Assembly: GCF_900186975.1 (NCBI RefSeq)
Contig: NZ_LT906441.1
Coordinates: forward strand, 248,001-312,000
Length of the DNA: 64,000 nt
Direction: 5' to 3'
Source: Cutibacterium granulosum
GTDB taxonomy: Bacteria; Actinomycetota; Actinomycetes; Propionibacteriales; Propionibacteriaceae
Numbering within the stretch: the first letter of the stretch is position 1; the number at the start of each line of letters is the position of its first letter. The position numbers were made by a program, and so were the translations under genes. This document shows positions 54,232-62,742 of the stretch, in pieces. The notes under the pieces were generated by a model. That model did not search any database, was not told where the DNA came from, and saw only the letters and a list, made by a program, of their open reading frames with translations.

Positions 54232-54376
54232 GCTGCGACCCGCCTTCGTCACTGTGGTGACCGAACGGGGCCTGAAACGTCAGAAATGTGCATCACGGAC
54301 AGGAATCCGACACCTTTCCACACTGTGGGAGATAGATTCGGCATATTGGCAAAGTCGCCTCACAGTTGGAGTACCA

Positions 54377-55159
54377 GTGACCACCACATCAACCACGCCA
54401 ACCATTCGGTCGGTGGACCGTGCGCTCGACCTGCTCACCGCCGTATGTGATCATCCGGGTATCACACTCAGTGAAGCTGCCCGCTCTGCAGGACTGGCAC
54501 CGTCAAGCGCCCTGCGGCTGCTGCGCACACTCACGGAAAGTGGCTACCTCTCACGTACCCCCGACGGCTTGTACGACGTGGGCCCCGAGCTCATCCGCGT
54601 ATCCGGTCGGGTGCTTGCCGACAACTCGCTACGTCGCTTGTGCCGCCCAACGATGACCCAGCTGGCTGCCGAGACTGGCGAGTCGGTGTATCTCTCGGTG
54701 CGACATCATGACCGGGCCATCTATCTGGCCCTCGTACCGGGCATTCGCGCCATCCAGCATCGATCCTGGGAGGGCCAGTCCATCTCGTTGGAGACGAGCG
54801 CCGCCGGAGCTGTACTCACCGGACGCATCGGGCAGGCACGCTATGCCGTCATCACCTCAGGCGTGGAGAAGGACGTCGTCGGCATCGCAGCCCCCATCAC
54901 CTTGCACGATGAGGTCATCGCTGCACTGAGCATGGTCATCCCCTCCTGCCACCTCAACCACGAACTCACCACCCGATACGGCACGATGGTGGCATCCTGC
55001 GCAGCGTCTCTGTCCAAGCTCATTGGCGACAATCCACCCCACCGGCGCCGGCGACAGAGAACACACCGACCGTCCGCCCGGGCCGAGGCAGCTCAACCCA
55101 CCACTGACCATGCGTCCCCCACCAACAGCCATCCCAAGCCGTTGGCATCATCCCTGTGA
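54377..55159 (+). CDS. IclR family transcriptional regulator
   Basis: 260 residues. N-terminal winged HTH (LSEAARSAGLAPSSALRLLRTL, about 28-50), then the IclR effector-binding domain with GESVYLSVRHHDRAIYLALV and GIAAPITLHDEVIAALSM. A ~40-residue Arg/Pro-rich tail ends the protein. GTG 54377 has GGAG upstream. Divergent from bioW; the palindromes between them make autoregulation or bioW control possible, but the effector and targets are not known. Confidence 0.85.
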   Translation: MTTTSTTPTIRSVDRALDLLTAVCDHPGITLSEAARSAGLAPSSALRLLRTLTESGYLSRTPDGLYDVGPELIRVSGRVLADNSLRRLCRPTMTQLAAETGESVYLSVRHHDRAIYLALVPGIRAIQHRSWEGQSISLETSAAGAVLTGRIGQARYAVITSGVEKDVVGIAAPITLHDEVIAALSMVIPSCHLNHELTTRYGTMVASCAASLSKLIGDNPPHRRRRQRTHRPSARAEAAQPTTDHASPTNSHPKPLASSL

Positions 55160-55183
55160 AACCACACCACTGGACCAGGCCCA

Positions 55184-55948
55184 ATGCTCACCCTCATCTC
55201 TCCTGCCAAGTCACTGGACCTACGAAGCCCAACCCCTGGCCACCAGACGACTGAGCCCCGCATGCTCGACGACGCAACCAGTCTGGCCACGATCATGGCG
55301 GGGAAGACGTCCGCGGATCTGCGCATGCTCATGGGCGTCTCCGAGGAGATCGCCACCCTCAACGTGGAGCGCTACCGCAACTTCCAGCCCGGCACCCCCG
55401 ATGAAGCCCGGCCGGCCGCCACCACCTTCAACGGAGCCGTTTACCGCGGTATGGAGCCGCACCTCTTCACCACTCGGGACTGGACCGAGGCACAGAAGGT
55501 ACTGCGTATCCTCTCCGGTCTGTACGGCGTGCTTCGCCCGCTCGACCGCATCCAGCCATATCGTCTGGAGATGGGAACTGCTCTGCACACCGATCGCGGG
55601 TCGACCTTGGTGGACTGGTGGGGCGAACGCATTCGCATGTTGCTCGAAGCCGACCTTGCCGAGTCACCTGGCGCAAAGGTCATCGTCAATCTGGCCTCCG
55701 CTGAGTACTTCCGTCCGGTCAGGGGCATCGACGCCACCGTCATCTCGCCGCGTTTTGAGTCCCGGGATCGGCAGGGCCGTTGGAAGGTCATCTCCTTCAC
55801 CGCCAAGACGGCTCGAGGACTCATGGCCGGATGGTTGGTACGCAACCGGGTACGCACCCCCGGCGCCCTCAAGAACTTCGACGTCGGCTGGCGATACCAC
55901 GTGGAAGGCTCCACACCAGAAGTTCCAGTGTTCCGCAAGGGGGAATGA
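55184..55948 (+). CDS. yaaA: YaaA family protein (peroxide stress, DUF328)
   Basis: 254 residues. MLTLISPAKSLDL at the start, YRGMEPHLFTTRDW, LRILSGLYGVLRPLDRIQPYRLEMGT and VINLASAEYF are family marks. In E. coli YaaA limits intracellular Fe and protects DNA from peroxide. Lies 24 bp after the IclR gene, so the two are probably one transcript. Confidence 0.92.
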   Translation: MLTLISPAKSLDLRSPTPGHQTTEPRMLDDATSLATIMAGKTSADLRMLMGVSEEIATLNVERYRNFQPGTPDEARPAATTFNGAVYRGMEPHLFTTRDWTEAQKVLRILSGLYGVLRPLDRIQPYRLEMGTALHTDRGSTLVDWWGERIRMLLEADLAESPGAKVIVNLASAEYFRPVRGIDATVISPRFESRDRQGRWKVISFTAKTARGLMAGWLVRNRVRTPGALKNFDVGWRYHVEGSTPEVPVFRKGE

Positions 55949-56496
55949 CTCCCGGAATGCAAGGTCGACCTCACCAGCTGAGGTACATGACATGGCCCTC
56001 ACGGGGACCCGATCCCCAAATTGAGCGCATGCCGAGGTGGGGCCCAGCCTTTCTGACCCTATTGCACAACTGAGCGAGCTCCCCCACTGGACGAGGCTCA
56101 TGTGCTCGCTGGCAGATCCATCCATGATTTCGCCAGTGGCACGGCCTGTGAATGCTGCGAGTGTTCACACCTCGGCAGAGTGCCCCTGAGCGCCGGTGAA
56201 CAAAAATGTCAGCCCGGCACTCCTCACCGCACAATACTGACGCACTGTCCGGGAGCGAGGGGATTCTGACGGATCATTCGAGCTGGTGGGTCCTGCCGCT
56301 CTGCGAATCCAACGTCAGTGGCGACCCCCAGCTCACGAAGACCCGTCCAGGTCAAGCGCCCGGGACAGCATTCGGCGGAATTCCCGGCCCAGCACATTGC
56401 TGTGAGGCACCCCTGGAGGAACAGGTTGACGGATCCTCCTCGTCTTGGAGAGCCAGATCCTTCTCCCATGCCTCAGGAGAACAGGTCCAACCTCGC
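55949..56496. other. Non-coding stretch between yaaA and rpmE2 (convergent)
   Basis: 548 bases with no gene recognised. Only the TGAC motif copy at 56197 stands out; it cannot be a promoter operator for either convergent neighbour. Confidence 0.55.
56197..56211 (+). repeat. TGAC motif copy 6
   Basis: TGAACAAAAATGTCA, inside GGTGAACAAAAATGTCAGC, a 19-base string repeated exactly at 57807-57825. Confidence 0.6.
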
Positions 56497-56742
56497 TCAT
56501 GTGTTCCTGCCGTAGCGTCGGTTGAATCTCTCCACCTGACCAGAGGTGTCGATGATCTTGGCTCGCCCGGTGTAGAAGGGGTGGCTGGCTGAGGTGATGT
56601 CGACATCGATGAGGGGGTAGGTGTTGCCGTCCTCCCCGATGTGTTTGGAACTGGTGGCAGTCGATCTCGTGAGAAAGGTCATGCCCGCTGAGATGTCTCG
56701 AAAGACCACCGAGTGGTAGCCGGGATGGATGCCCTGTTTCAT
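56497..56742 (-). CDS. rpmE2: 50S ribosomal protein L31 type B (zinc-independent)
   Basis: 81 residues: [53 protein letters not shown]. Type B L31 has no cysteines, unlike the zinc form. In many bacteria it is made under zinc limitation through loss of Zur repression. A Zur-like box lies 42 bp upstream. It may also help keep L31 function while the zinc form is degraded. Confidence 0.94.
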   Translation of the reverse strand: MKQGIHPGYHSVVFRDISAGMTFLTRSTATSSKHIGEDGNTYPLIDVDITSASHPFYTGRAKIIDTSGQVERFNRRYGRNT

Positions 56743-56783
56743 CGTCGTCCTTCCAGCATGAGTTGTGTCTCGCCACCAGTACT

Positions 56784-56804
56784 ATATGATAATGATTCTC
56801 ATAT
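56784..56804 (+). promoter_or_regulatory. Zur-type operator between L31 and L28
   Basis: A near palindrome ATATGATAATGATTCTCATA centred on AATGATT; close to the actinobacterial Zur consensus TGAAAATGATTTTCA. Lies between divergent starts of L31 and L28, so one box could control both directions. Confidence 0.85.
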
Positions 56805-56814
56805 GTAAGATACT

Positions 56815-57065
56815 GTGACAGGAGCTCCCCTGTCCCGACGCTGTCAGGTCCGCGGCACCAGACCTGGATTCGGCAACAACGTCTCACATTCCCAACGCCG
56901 CACCAGACGCCGTTGGAACCCCAACATCCAGCGGAAGTGCTACTGGGTTCCGTCGCTGGGTAGGCGAATCACCCTCACCCTGACCCCAAGGCGATGAAGG
57001 AAATCGATCGGCGCGGCATCGACGTCGTCGTTGCCGAAATGCTCACTCGAGGAGAGAGGATCTGA
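56815..57065 (+). pseudogene. rpmB: 50S ribosomal protein L28, cysteine-poor paralogue, with a frameshift
   Basis: Residues [51 protein letters not shown] match L28. The frame then hits TGA at 56995. One base earlier the C-terminal part continues intact: [23 protein letters not shown] to a TGA at 57063-57065 that overlaps rpmG's ATG. One C missing in the run at ctgaccccaagg explains the break. Start: GTG 56815, or a CTG at 56830 that follows AGGAG at a five-base gap and gives the usual SRRCQV beginning. Either a real mutation, a sequencing slip in the C run, or weak -1 frameshifting. Confidence 0.85.
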
Positions 57066-57235
57066 TGGCCAAGAAATCCACACAGCTGCGATCCATCATC
57101 AAGCTGCGCTCGGCTGCCGGAACTGGCTACACCTACGTCACCCGCAAGAATCGTCGCAACACACCAAATCGCCTCGTCCTGCGAAAATTCGACCCCATCG
57201 CGCGCCGCCACGTCGAGTTCAAGGAGACCCGCTGA
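57065..57235 (+). CDS. rpmG: 50S ribosomal protein L33 (zinc-independent form)
   Basis: 56 residues: [56 protein letters not shown]. The CxxC pairs of the zinc form are absent. Start overlaps the rpmB stop (TGATG) and its stop overlaps rpsN (TGATG), a tightly coupled Zur operon. Confidence 0.94.
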   Translation: MAKKSTQLRSIIKLRSAAGTGYTYVTRKNRRNTPNRLVLRKFDPIARRHVEFKETR

Positions 57236-57540
57236 TGGCCAAGAAGTCCAAGATCGCCGCACAGGCAAGACGCAAGAAGATGGTGGCCAAGTATGCCGAC
57301 CGGCGTGCCGAGCTCAAGGCCATCATCAAATCGTCAACAGCCACACTGGACGAGCGGATGGAGGCGTCCCGCGCATTGTCCGCCCTGCCGCGAGACTCGT
57401 CACCGGTGCGGCTGCGCAACCGCGACCAGATCGACGGACGCCCCCGTGGCTACGTCGGTAAGGCAGGAGTGTCTCGTATCCGGTTCCGCGAGATGGCACA
57501 CCGCGGCGAACTTCCCGGAATCACGAAGTCAAGTTGGTGA
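57235..57540 (+). CDS. rpsN: 30S ribosomal protein S14 (zinc-independent, long form)
   Basis: 101 residues, the long S14 form lacking the CxxC...CxxC zinc motif of the short form. [55 protein letters not shown]. Long S14 is used under zinc shortage. Confidence 0.95.
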   Translation: MAKKSKIAAQARRKKMVAKYADRRAELKAIIKSSTATLDERMEASRALSALPRDSSPVRLRNRDQIDGRPRGYVGKAGVSRIRFREMAHRGELPGITKSSW

Positions 57541-57544
57541 GAAC

Positions 57545-57715
57545 ATGGCAGTACCCAAGCGCAAGAAATCCCGTTCAACCACCCGCCACCGGCGGGCACA
57601 GTGGAAGGCCTCAGCCCCCAGACTGGTGGAGATTCACATCGGCGGCAGAAGCATGCGGGTGCCACAACACTTGGCCAAGGCCTACCGCTGCGGACTGATC
57701 TCTCCCGACGACTGA
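57545..57715 (+). CDS. rpmF: 50S ribosomal protein L32 (zinc-independent form)
   Basis: 56 residues: MAVPKRKKSRSTTRHRRAQW, KASAPRLVEIHIGGRSMR, VPQHLAKAYRCGLI. The MAVPKRK start is L32; the CxxC of zinc L32 is missing (a single Cys is left). Actinobacterial Zur loci usually carry S18 here; L32 is the occupant in this genome. Last gene of the Zur operon. Confidence 0.93.
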   Translation: MAVPKRKKSRSTTRHRRAQWKASAPRLVEIHIGGRSMRVPQHLAKAYRCGLISPDD

Positions 57716-57808
57716 TCGGATCGGTTGGTTCAGCACCGATCCTGCAGTTCCTCATGGCAGGCCTCCAGGTGGCGAGACCTCGCTGCGGGGCCGTGCTCTG
57801 AGGGTTGG

Positions 57809-57823
57809 TGAACAAAAATGTCA
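57809..57823 (+). repeat. TGAC motif copy 7
   Basis: TGAACAAAAATGTCA, same 19-base context as copy 6, 85 bp upstream of the FKBP gene. Confidence 0.6.
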
Positions 57824-57893
57824 GCACCAGCCCGGTCGCGACAGAATTGTTGATTAACCGGCGTGTGACCGGGAATCCTCTAGGGTTGTCGTC

Positions 57894-58259
57894 ATGAGCA
57901 AGCCTGAAGTCACCCTGCCCGATTCCGCCCCCGACGAGCTCGTCCTCGACGACATCACTGTCGGTGACGGCCCCGAGGCCTCTGCCGGCAACCTCGTTGA
58001 GGTGCACTACGTCGGAGTGGCCCTGAGTACCGGTCGCGAATTCGATTCGTCGTGGGACCGCGGAGAGCCGTTGACCTTCCAACTGGGAGCCGGTCAGGTG
58101 ATTCCCGGGTGGGATGACGGTGTGCAGGGCATGAAGGTGGGCGGACGACGCCGACTCGTCATCCCCCAAGATCTGGCATACGGCCCGCAGGGCATTCCCG
58201 GTGTCATCGCCGGCGGTGAGACGCTGATTTTCGTCTGCGACCTCGTCAACGTCATCTGA
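57894..58259 (+). CDS. FKBP-type peptidyl-prolyl isomerase
   Basis: 121 residues. FKBP marks: VEVHYVGVALSTGREFDSSW, LGAGQVIPGWDDGVQGMKVG, GRRRLVIPQDLAYG, LIFVCDLVNV. Cytoplasmic cis-trans proline isomerase/chaperone. The start at 57894 has no obvious ribosome site. A 20-bp hairpin follows. Confidence 0.94.
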   Translation: MSKPEVTLPDSAPDELVLDDITVGDGPEASAGNLVEVHYVGVALSTGREFDSSWDRGEPLTFQLGAGQVIPGWDDGVQGMKVGGRRRLVIPQDLAYGPQGIPGVIAGGETLIFVCDLVNVI

Positions 58260-58296
58260 GTCCAGAACACTGAATCTGCGGCCTCACGTCGCGAAC

Positions 58297-58339
58297 CACG
58301 GCAGCGTCCGTACCCATCGTGGGTACGGACGCTGCCGTG
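58297..58339 (+). terminator. Strong hairpin terminator after FKBP
   Basis: CACGGCAGCGTCCGTACCCA pairs perfectly (20 bp) with its complement across a three-base loop, 38 bases after the stop. Confidence 0.85.
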
Positions 58340-58465
58340 TAAGGCGTTGTCACCAGTCACCGTGTTGGCCCCGCCATCCTCGACATGGTCGTCCGAAAAA
58401 CACCGAAACCTGCAGAGCCGCCCGCTACCGTGCCCAGGACGCCCACCATCGAGCTCAGAAGTTCG

Positions 58466-58480
58466 TGTTCAAAAATGTCA
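58466..58480 (+). repeat. TGAC motif copy 8
   Basis: TGTTCAAAAATGTCA, followed by GCACG as in copy 7's GCACC. 640 bp upstream of hutU. Confidence 0.5.
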
Positions 58481-58991
58481 GCACGCCGATCGACCCGGCA
58501 CACAAGAGACCTCACCACCCCCGAGGTATCAAAAATCGCCCACTCGACACCACCCCACCCGCCTCACCACAGGCTCTTGGTGGGAAACCCCAGCGGACAA
58601 GGCCCTCCACTGGTCGATTGGTCGACCTGCTCATTCCGCGTGGTGGCAGGGGAAACCCCAACGAGCAAGCTCCCCAGCGCCCCGGAGCCGGGCTTCCCGA
58701 TCCCGACAGGGCCTCGGCGATGAACGCCGCCAAGCGTCCAGCCCAGCACATCGCCTGGCACCGTGACCTCTGCCTGCAGGGGTCCACGCCAACAAGAACA
58801 CCCGGCATCGGTTGACCGTCGGGCCCCGTGGCCCCGCAGGGACCCACGAGCATCCGAGACTCTCTCCTGCTCCAGGATCTGCTGCCCCGAGGTCTGCAGG
58901 AACAGCACGCACCGCCACATCCGGTCACCAGCGTCAAAAAGCATCGGGTCACATCGTCGCCATGCACAACAGTGACGCCATCCCGGTGGTA

Positions 58992-59006
58992 CCGTCAAAA
59001 ATGTCT
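58992..59006 (+). repeat. TGAC motif copy 9 (weak)
   Basis: CCGTCAAAAATGTCT, sharing GTCAAAAATGTC with the family; 114 bp upstream of hutU. Confidence 0.4.
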
Positions 59007-59105
59007 CAACGTGGAGACGACACCGGTCGGGCATCCCACCGTGGCCCACCACCGGCACATCTCACACGCGACCCCACGACCTGACAACATCTGAGGGAGC
59101 TGACC

Positions 59106-61115
59106 ATGTATGACAACAGCAGCGCCGCCGAGGCCATGACCATCCGCCTCGACGCCGAATACCCGCCGGACCCCGTCTTCGAGCCGGGCATCCGTCGTGC
59201 CCCCTCACGTGGATTCCGGCTCACCGACGAGCAGACCCGCACCGCGCTGCGCAATGCCCTGCGCTATCTGCCTTCAGAACTGCATGAAAAGGCTGCTCCG
59301 GAGTTCCTCGAGGAGCTGCGCACCTACGGCCGCATCTACGCCTATCGGTGGCGCCCAGCCGGTCACATCAAGGGCCGTCCCATCGACGAGTACGAAGGCC
59401 GGTGCACCGAGGGCAAGGCCTTCCAGGTGCAGATCGACAACAACCTCGACTTCGACGTCGCGCTGTATCCCTACGAACTCGTCACCTATGGCGAAACCGG
59501 CAGCGTCTGCCAGAACTGGCTGCAGTACCGACTCATCAAGAAATACCTCGAGCAGCTCACCGAGGACACCACCCTGGTCGTCATGAGCGGTCACCCGCTG
59601 GGCCTGTTCCCGTCGCGCCCGGAGGCCCCACGCGTCATCATCACCAATGGGCTCATGGTCGGCCGCTTCGACAACCAGAGGGACTGGGAGATCTGTGAGG
59701 AGATGGGAGTCGCCAACTACGGCCAGATGACCGCCGGCGGATGGATGTACATCGGCCCGCAGGGCATCGTCCACGGCACCTTCAACACCATCCTCAACGC
59801 CGGGCGCATCCGTCTCGGGATCCCCGCTGACGGTGACCTCTCAGGAGTGCTCTTCGTGTCGTCGGGACTGGGCGGAATGTCCGGGGCCCAACCCAAGGCT
59901 GCCGAGATCGCCCACGCCGTCGGAATCATCGCCGAGGTCGACATGTCGCGCATCCAGACCCGTCTCGACCAGGGCTGGGTGGGGCACGTCTCCGAGGACC
60001 TCGACGAGGTCTTCGCCCTGGCGCAGAAACACATCGCCGAGCGCACCCCGATCTCCATCGCCTACCACGGCAACATCGTCGACCTGCTGCAGTACGCCGT
60101 CGACCACGACATCGACATCCCGCTACTGTCCGACCAGACAAGCTGCCATGCAGCCTATGACGGCGGCTACTGCCCCCAGGGGCTGAGTTTCGAACAACGC
60201 ACCGAGCTGCTGGCCACCGACCGTGACGAGTACCGCCGCCGGGTCGACGCCACCCTGCGCAAGCACTTCGAGCTGGTGCGCACCCTCACCGAGCGCGGCA
60301 CGTACTTCTTCGACTACGGCAACGCCTTCATGAACGCCATCTACGAGTCCGGTGTCACCGAGATCGCCAAGGACGGCGACAACCGCAACGGGTTCATCTG
60401 GCCCTCCTACGTCGAGGACATCATGGGCCCCGAGCTCTTCGACTACGGCTACGGCCCCTTCCGCTGGGTGTGCCTGTCGGGCCGTCACGAGGACCTCGTC
60501 GCCACCGACCAGGCTGCAATGAGCTGCATCGACCCGAATCGCCGCGGTCAGGATCGCGACAACTACATCTGGATTCGGGACGCCGAGGCCAACGACCTCG
60601 TCGTCGGCACCCAGGCCCGAATCCTCTACCAGGACGCCAAGGGCCGTAGGGACATCGCGTTGCGGTTCAACGAGATGGTGCGCAACGGCGAGATCGGCCC
60701 GGTCATGCTGGGCCGCGACCACCACGACGTGTCCGGCACCGACTCCCCCTTCCGCGAGACCGCGAACATCAAGGACGGTTCCAACGTCATGGCGGACATG
60801 GCCACCCAGTGCTTCGCCGGCAATGCAGCACGTGGCATGAGCCTGGTGACCCTGCACAATGGCGGCGGCACGGGAATCGGCAATGCCATCAATGGTGGTT
60901 TCGGGCTGGTGCTCGACGGGTCGGAGCGAGTGGACGCCGTCATCCGCAGTGGGTTGCTGTGGGACGTCATGTGCGGGGTGGCGCGACGCGGTTGGGCACG
61001 CAACGAGCACTCCGTCGAGACGGCGAGGGCCTTCAACCAGGAGAATCCGCAAGGCCACATCACCCTGCCCTATCTCGTCGACGAGGAGGTCATCGACAAG
61101 GTGGTGCCACAGTGA
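59106..61115 (+). CDS. hutU: Urocanate hydratase
   Basis: 669 residues. Converts urocanate to imidazolonepropionate using tightly bound NAD. Visible marks: ALRYLPSELHEKAAPEFLEE, MSGHPLGLFPS, TAGGWMYIGPQGIVHGTFNT, SSGLGGMSGAQPKA (NAD region), GGGTGIGNAINGG. It is longer than the common ~550-residue bacterial HutU and resembles the long form seen in eukaryotes and Actinobacteria. ATG 59106 follows GAGGGAG. Overlaps the next gene by four bases (GTGA). Confidence 0.93.
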   Translation: MYDNSSAAEAMTIRLDAEYPPDPVFEPGIRRAPSRGFRLTDEQTRTALRNALRYLPSELHEKAAPEFLEELRTYGRIYAYRWRPAGHIKGRPIDEYEGRCTEGKAFQVQIDNNLDFDVALYPYELVTYGETGSVCQNWLQYRLIKKYLEQLTEDTTLVVMSGHPLGLFPSRPEAPRVIITNGLMVGRFDNQRDWEICEEMGVANYGQMTAGGWMYIGPQGIVHGTFNTILNAGRIRLGIPADGDLSGVLFVSSGLGGMSGAQPKAAEIAHAVGIIAEVDMSRIQTRLDQGWVGHVSEDLDEVFALAQKHIAERTPISIAYHGNIVDLLQYAVDHDIDIPLLSDQTSCHAAYDGGYCPQGLSFEQRTELLATDRDEYRRRVDATLRKHFELVRTLTERGTYFFDYGNAFMNAIYESGVTEIAKDGDNRNGFIWPSYVEDIMGPELFDYGYGPFRWVCLSGRHEDLVATDQAAMSCIDPNRRGQDRDNYIWIRDAEANDLVVGTQARILYQDAKGRRDIALRFNEMVRNGEIGPVMLGRDHHDVSGTDSPFRETANIKDGSNVMADMATQCFAGNAARGMSLVTLHNGGGTGIGNAINGGFGLVLDGSERVDAVIRSGLLWDVMCGVARRGWARNEHSVETARAFNQENPQGHITLPYLVDEEVIDKVVPQ

Positions 61116-62386
61116 GCCTGGACGTGGTGGAGCTCCTAGCGCAGATTCACGATCTGGGCCGGGCCGAGGACGGTTCCTACTGGCGATTCTCGCTCACCGA
61201 GGTCGACACCAGGCTGCGTTCCTGGTTCACCACCACGGCACGCTCGCTGGGGCTCACCCTCACCCGCGACGCCAACGCCAATCTCGTCGCCTGGTGGGGC
61301 GAGCCCGGACCGGGAGCGATCCTCACCGGGTCGCACCTGGACTCGGTGCCCGGCGGCGGCGAGTTGGACGGGCCGCTGGGGGTGGCGAGCGCCCTGGCAG
61401 CAGTGAACATGCTGCAGGAGACAGGTGTCGAGCCGCGAGTACCTGTGGGTGTCGTCGTGTGGACCGACGAGGAGGGCGGCCGGTTCGACATGCCCTGCCT
61501 GGGGTCTCGGTTGGCCAGCGGGCAGTTGGAACCGACTCGGGCCCGAGAGCTGCCGTGTCGTGACGGTGGCACCCTGGCTGAGGCATGGCGTGCGGCCGGC
61601 CTGGACCCCGACGAGCTCGGCACCAGCGACTGGGCTCAGCAGGCCGGAGCCATGATCGAACTGCACGTCGAACAGGGTCGGGCGCTGGTGGACATGGGAC
61701 ATCCGTTGGCCGTGGCCAGCGCGGTACGCCCCCACACCCGGCGTCGGGCGACATTCACCGGCGTCAGCGATCATGCTGGCACCACCTTGCTGCCGTTTCG
61801 TCACGACCCGACGATCCCCCTGGCGCAGACCATCGTCGCGGCCCGTCGAACGGTGGCCAAGTCCGGTGATCCGCATGCCGTCGCCACCATCGGCCGTACC
61901 CAGCTGGAGCCCGGCGGCACCAACGTCATCGCCGGACGCGCCACCTGCTGGCTGGACTGTCGCACCGAGACCGACGAGATGCTCACTTGCGTCGTCGACG
62001 CCATCACTGCTGCCTCCCAGCAAGCCGCCGAGGCGGAGGGGTGCCAGGTGAGTTGGCAGCGAGAGTCCCTCACCCCACGCACCGAGTTTGACGCGAGTCT
62101 CACCGCACGTGTGCAGAAGGTGCTCGAGGAGACGATCGGGAAGACGCCGATACTGTCCACCGGGGCGGGCCACGACGCCGCCGTGCTGGCCGCCGAGGTG
62201 CCCACAGCGATGGTTTTCGTGCGCAATCCCACCGGGTCCTCGCACACCCCCACCGAGTGCGCCACCGACGAGGACTGCCGCGCCGGGGCACGAGGGCTGG
62301 CGGCCGTGCTCAAGGACGTGATGCTCAACGGTGTGGCAGCAGGGAATTCCTGTCGAACCGAGGGGCTGGGCACCAACCACGGGTGA
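61112..62386 (+). CDS. M20 family amidohydrolase, candidate N-formylglutamate hydrolase
   Basis: 424 residues of the HyuC/AllC (N-carbamoyl amino acid/allantoate amidohydrolase) family. Metal ligands: GSHLDSVPGGGELDGPLGV, TDEEGGRFDMP, ELHVEQGRAL; dimer domain with FTGVSDHAGTT; GAGHDAAVL at the C-terminus. It lies between hutU and hutF and overlaps hutU, and no purine-degradation genes are near, so hydrolysis of N-formylglutamate (the product of HutF) is a better guess than allantoate. SEED-style schemes name such genes an alternative formylglutamate deformylase. Experiment needed. Confidence 0.75.
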   Translation: MSLDVVELLAQIHDLGRAEDGSYWRFSLTEVDTRLRSWFTTTARSLGLTLTRDANANLVAWWGEPGPGAILTGSHLDSVPGGGELDGPLGVASALAAVNMLQETGVEPRVPVGVVVWTDEEGGRFDMPCLGSRLASGQLEPTRARELPCRDGGTLAEAWRAAGLDPDELGTSDWAQQAGAMIELHVEQGRALVDMGHPLAVASAVRPHTRRRATFTGVSDHAGTTLLPFRHDPTIPLAQTIVAARRTVAKSGDPHAVATIGRTQLEPGGTNVIAGRATCWLDCRTETDEMLTCVVDAITAASQQAAEAEGCQVSWQRESLTPRTEFDASLTARVQKVLEETIGKTPILSTGAGHDAAVLAAEVPTAMVFVRNPTGSSHTPTECATDEDCRAGARGLAAVLKDVMLNGVAAGNSCRTEGLGTNHG

Positions 62387-62742
62387 GGCGTGTCGAGGAT
62401 GCCCAGCCGTGGGAGCGCTGCCGGCTGGGCATCAAGCCGGAAGGCAGTCGAGGCGTCATGCAGCATCAAAGCACACCCCTACTCCACATGCTGGGCACCA
62501 GGCCAGGACTGACCGATCGAGCCCGGGGTGAGCATGCGTGGACGCAAAACACACCAGCAGGTTCTACTGGGAGAAGACCGGATCACACGGGACCCGGACC
62601 CCAAGCAGGAACTCGGTGACGCCACCCGTCATGAATGTTGGGAGCACGGGCACGCATGACGTCCGAATCGCACGTAACGTATTCGTCGTCCTCTCGGAGG
62701 GGACGGCCACACGAGGACTGGATCCGTGAAGGAGCTGATCGC
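62387..62742. other. Non-coding stretch between the M20 gene and hutF
   Basis: 356 bases with a hairpin at 62398-62433 and no gene. Suggests a separate promoter for hutF. Confidence 0.5.
62398..62433 (+). terminator. Hairpin after the M20 gene
   Basis: GATGCCCAGCCG pairs perfectly with CGGCTGGGCATC (12 bp) around a 12-base loop, 12 bases after the stop; no U tract. Confidence 0.6.

Larger units (their letters stand above)
53615..54376. other. Long divergent intergenic region bioW / iclR
   Basis: 762 bases with no gene. Four TGAC-type motif copies (53797, 53858, 53919, 54217) and three CTTGCCACCAG repeats (54104-54174) are seen. It is likely a regulatory region for both neighbouring genes. 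Confidence 0.6.
58260..59105. other. Long non-coding stretch upstream of hutU
   Basis: 846 bases with the FKBP terminator (58297-58339) and TGAC motif copies at 58466 and about 58992. Open frames here are weak; no gene is recognised. The hut promoter is expected near the right end; a GAGGGAG ribosome site precedes hutU. Confidence 0.6.

Noticed and set aside
56960-57000. Programmed -1 frameshift in rpmB
   Set aside because: No good slippery heptamer or clear downstream structure; a lost C is simpler, so this is kept only as an outside possibility.
58481-58545. Additional TGAC motif copies (e.g. TATCAAAAATCGCC)
   Set aside because: Only the A-run is shared; arms do not match.
58465-58815. 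116-codon frame upstream of hutU
   Set aside because: Pro/Arg-rich, no family, starts inside the TGAC motif; likely non-coding.
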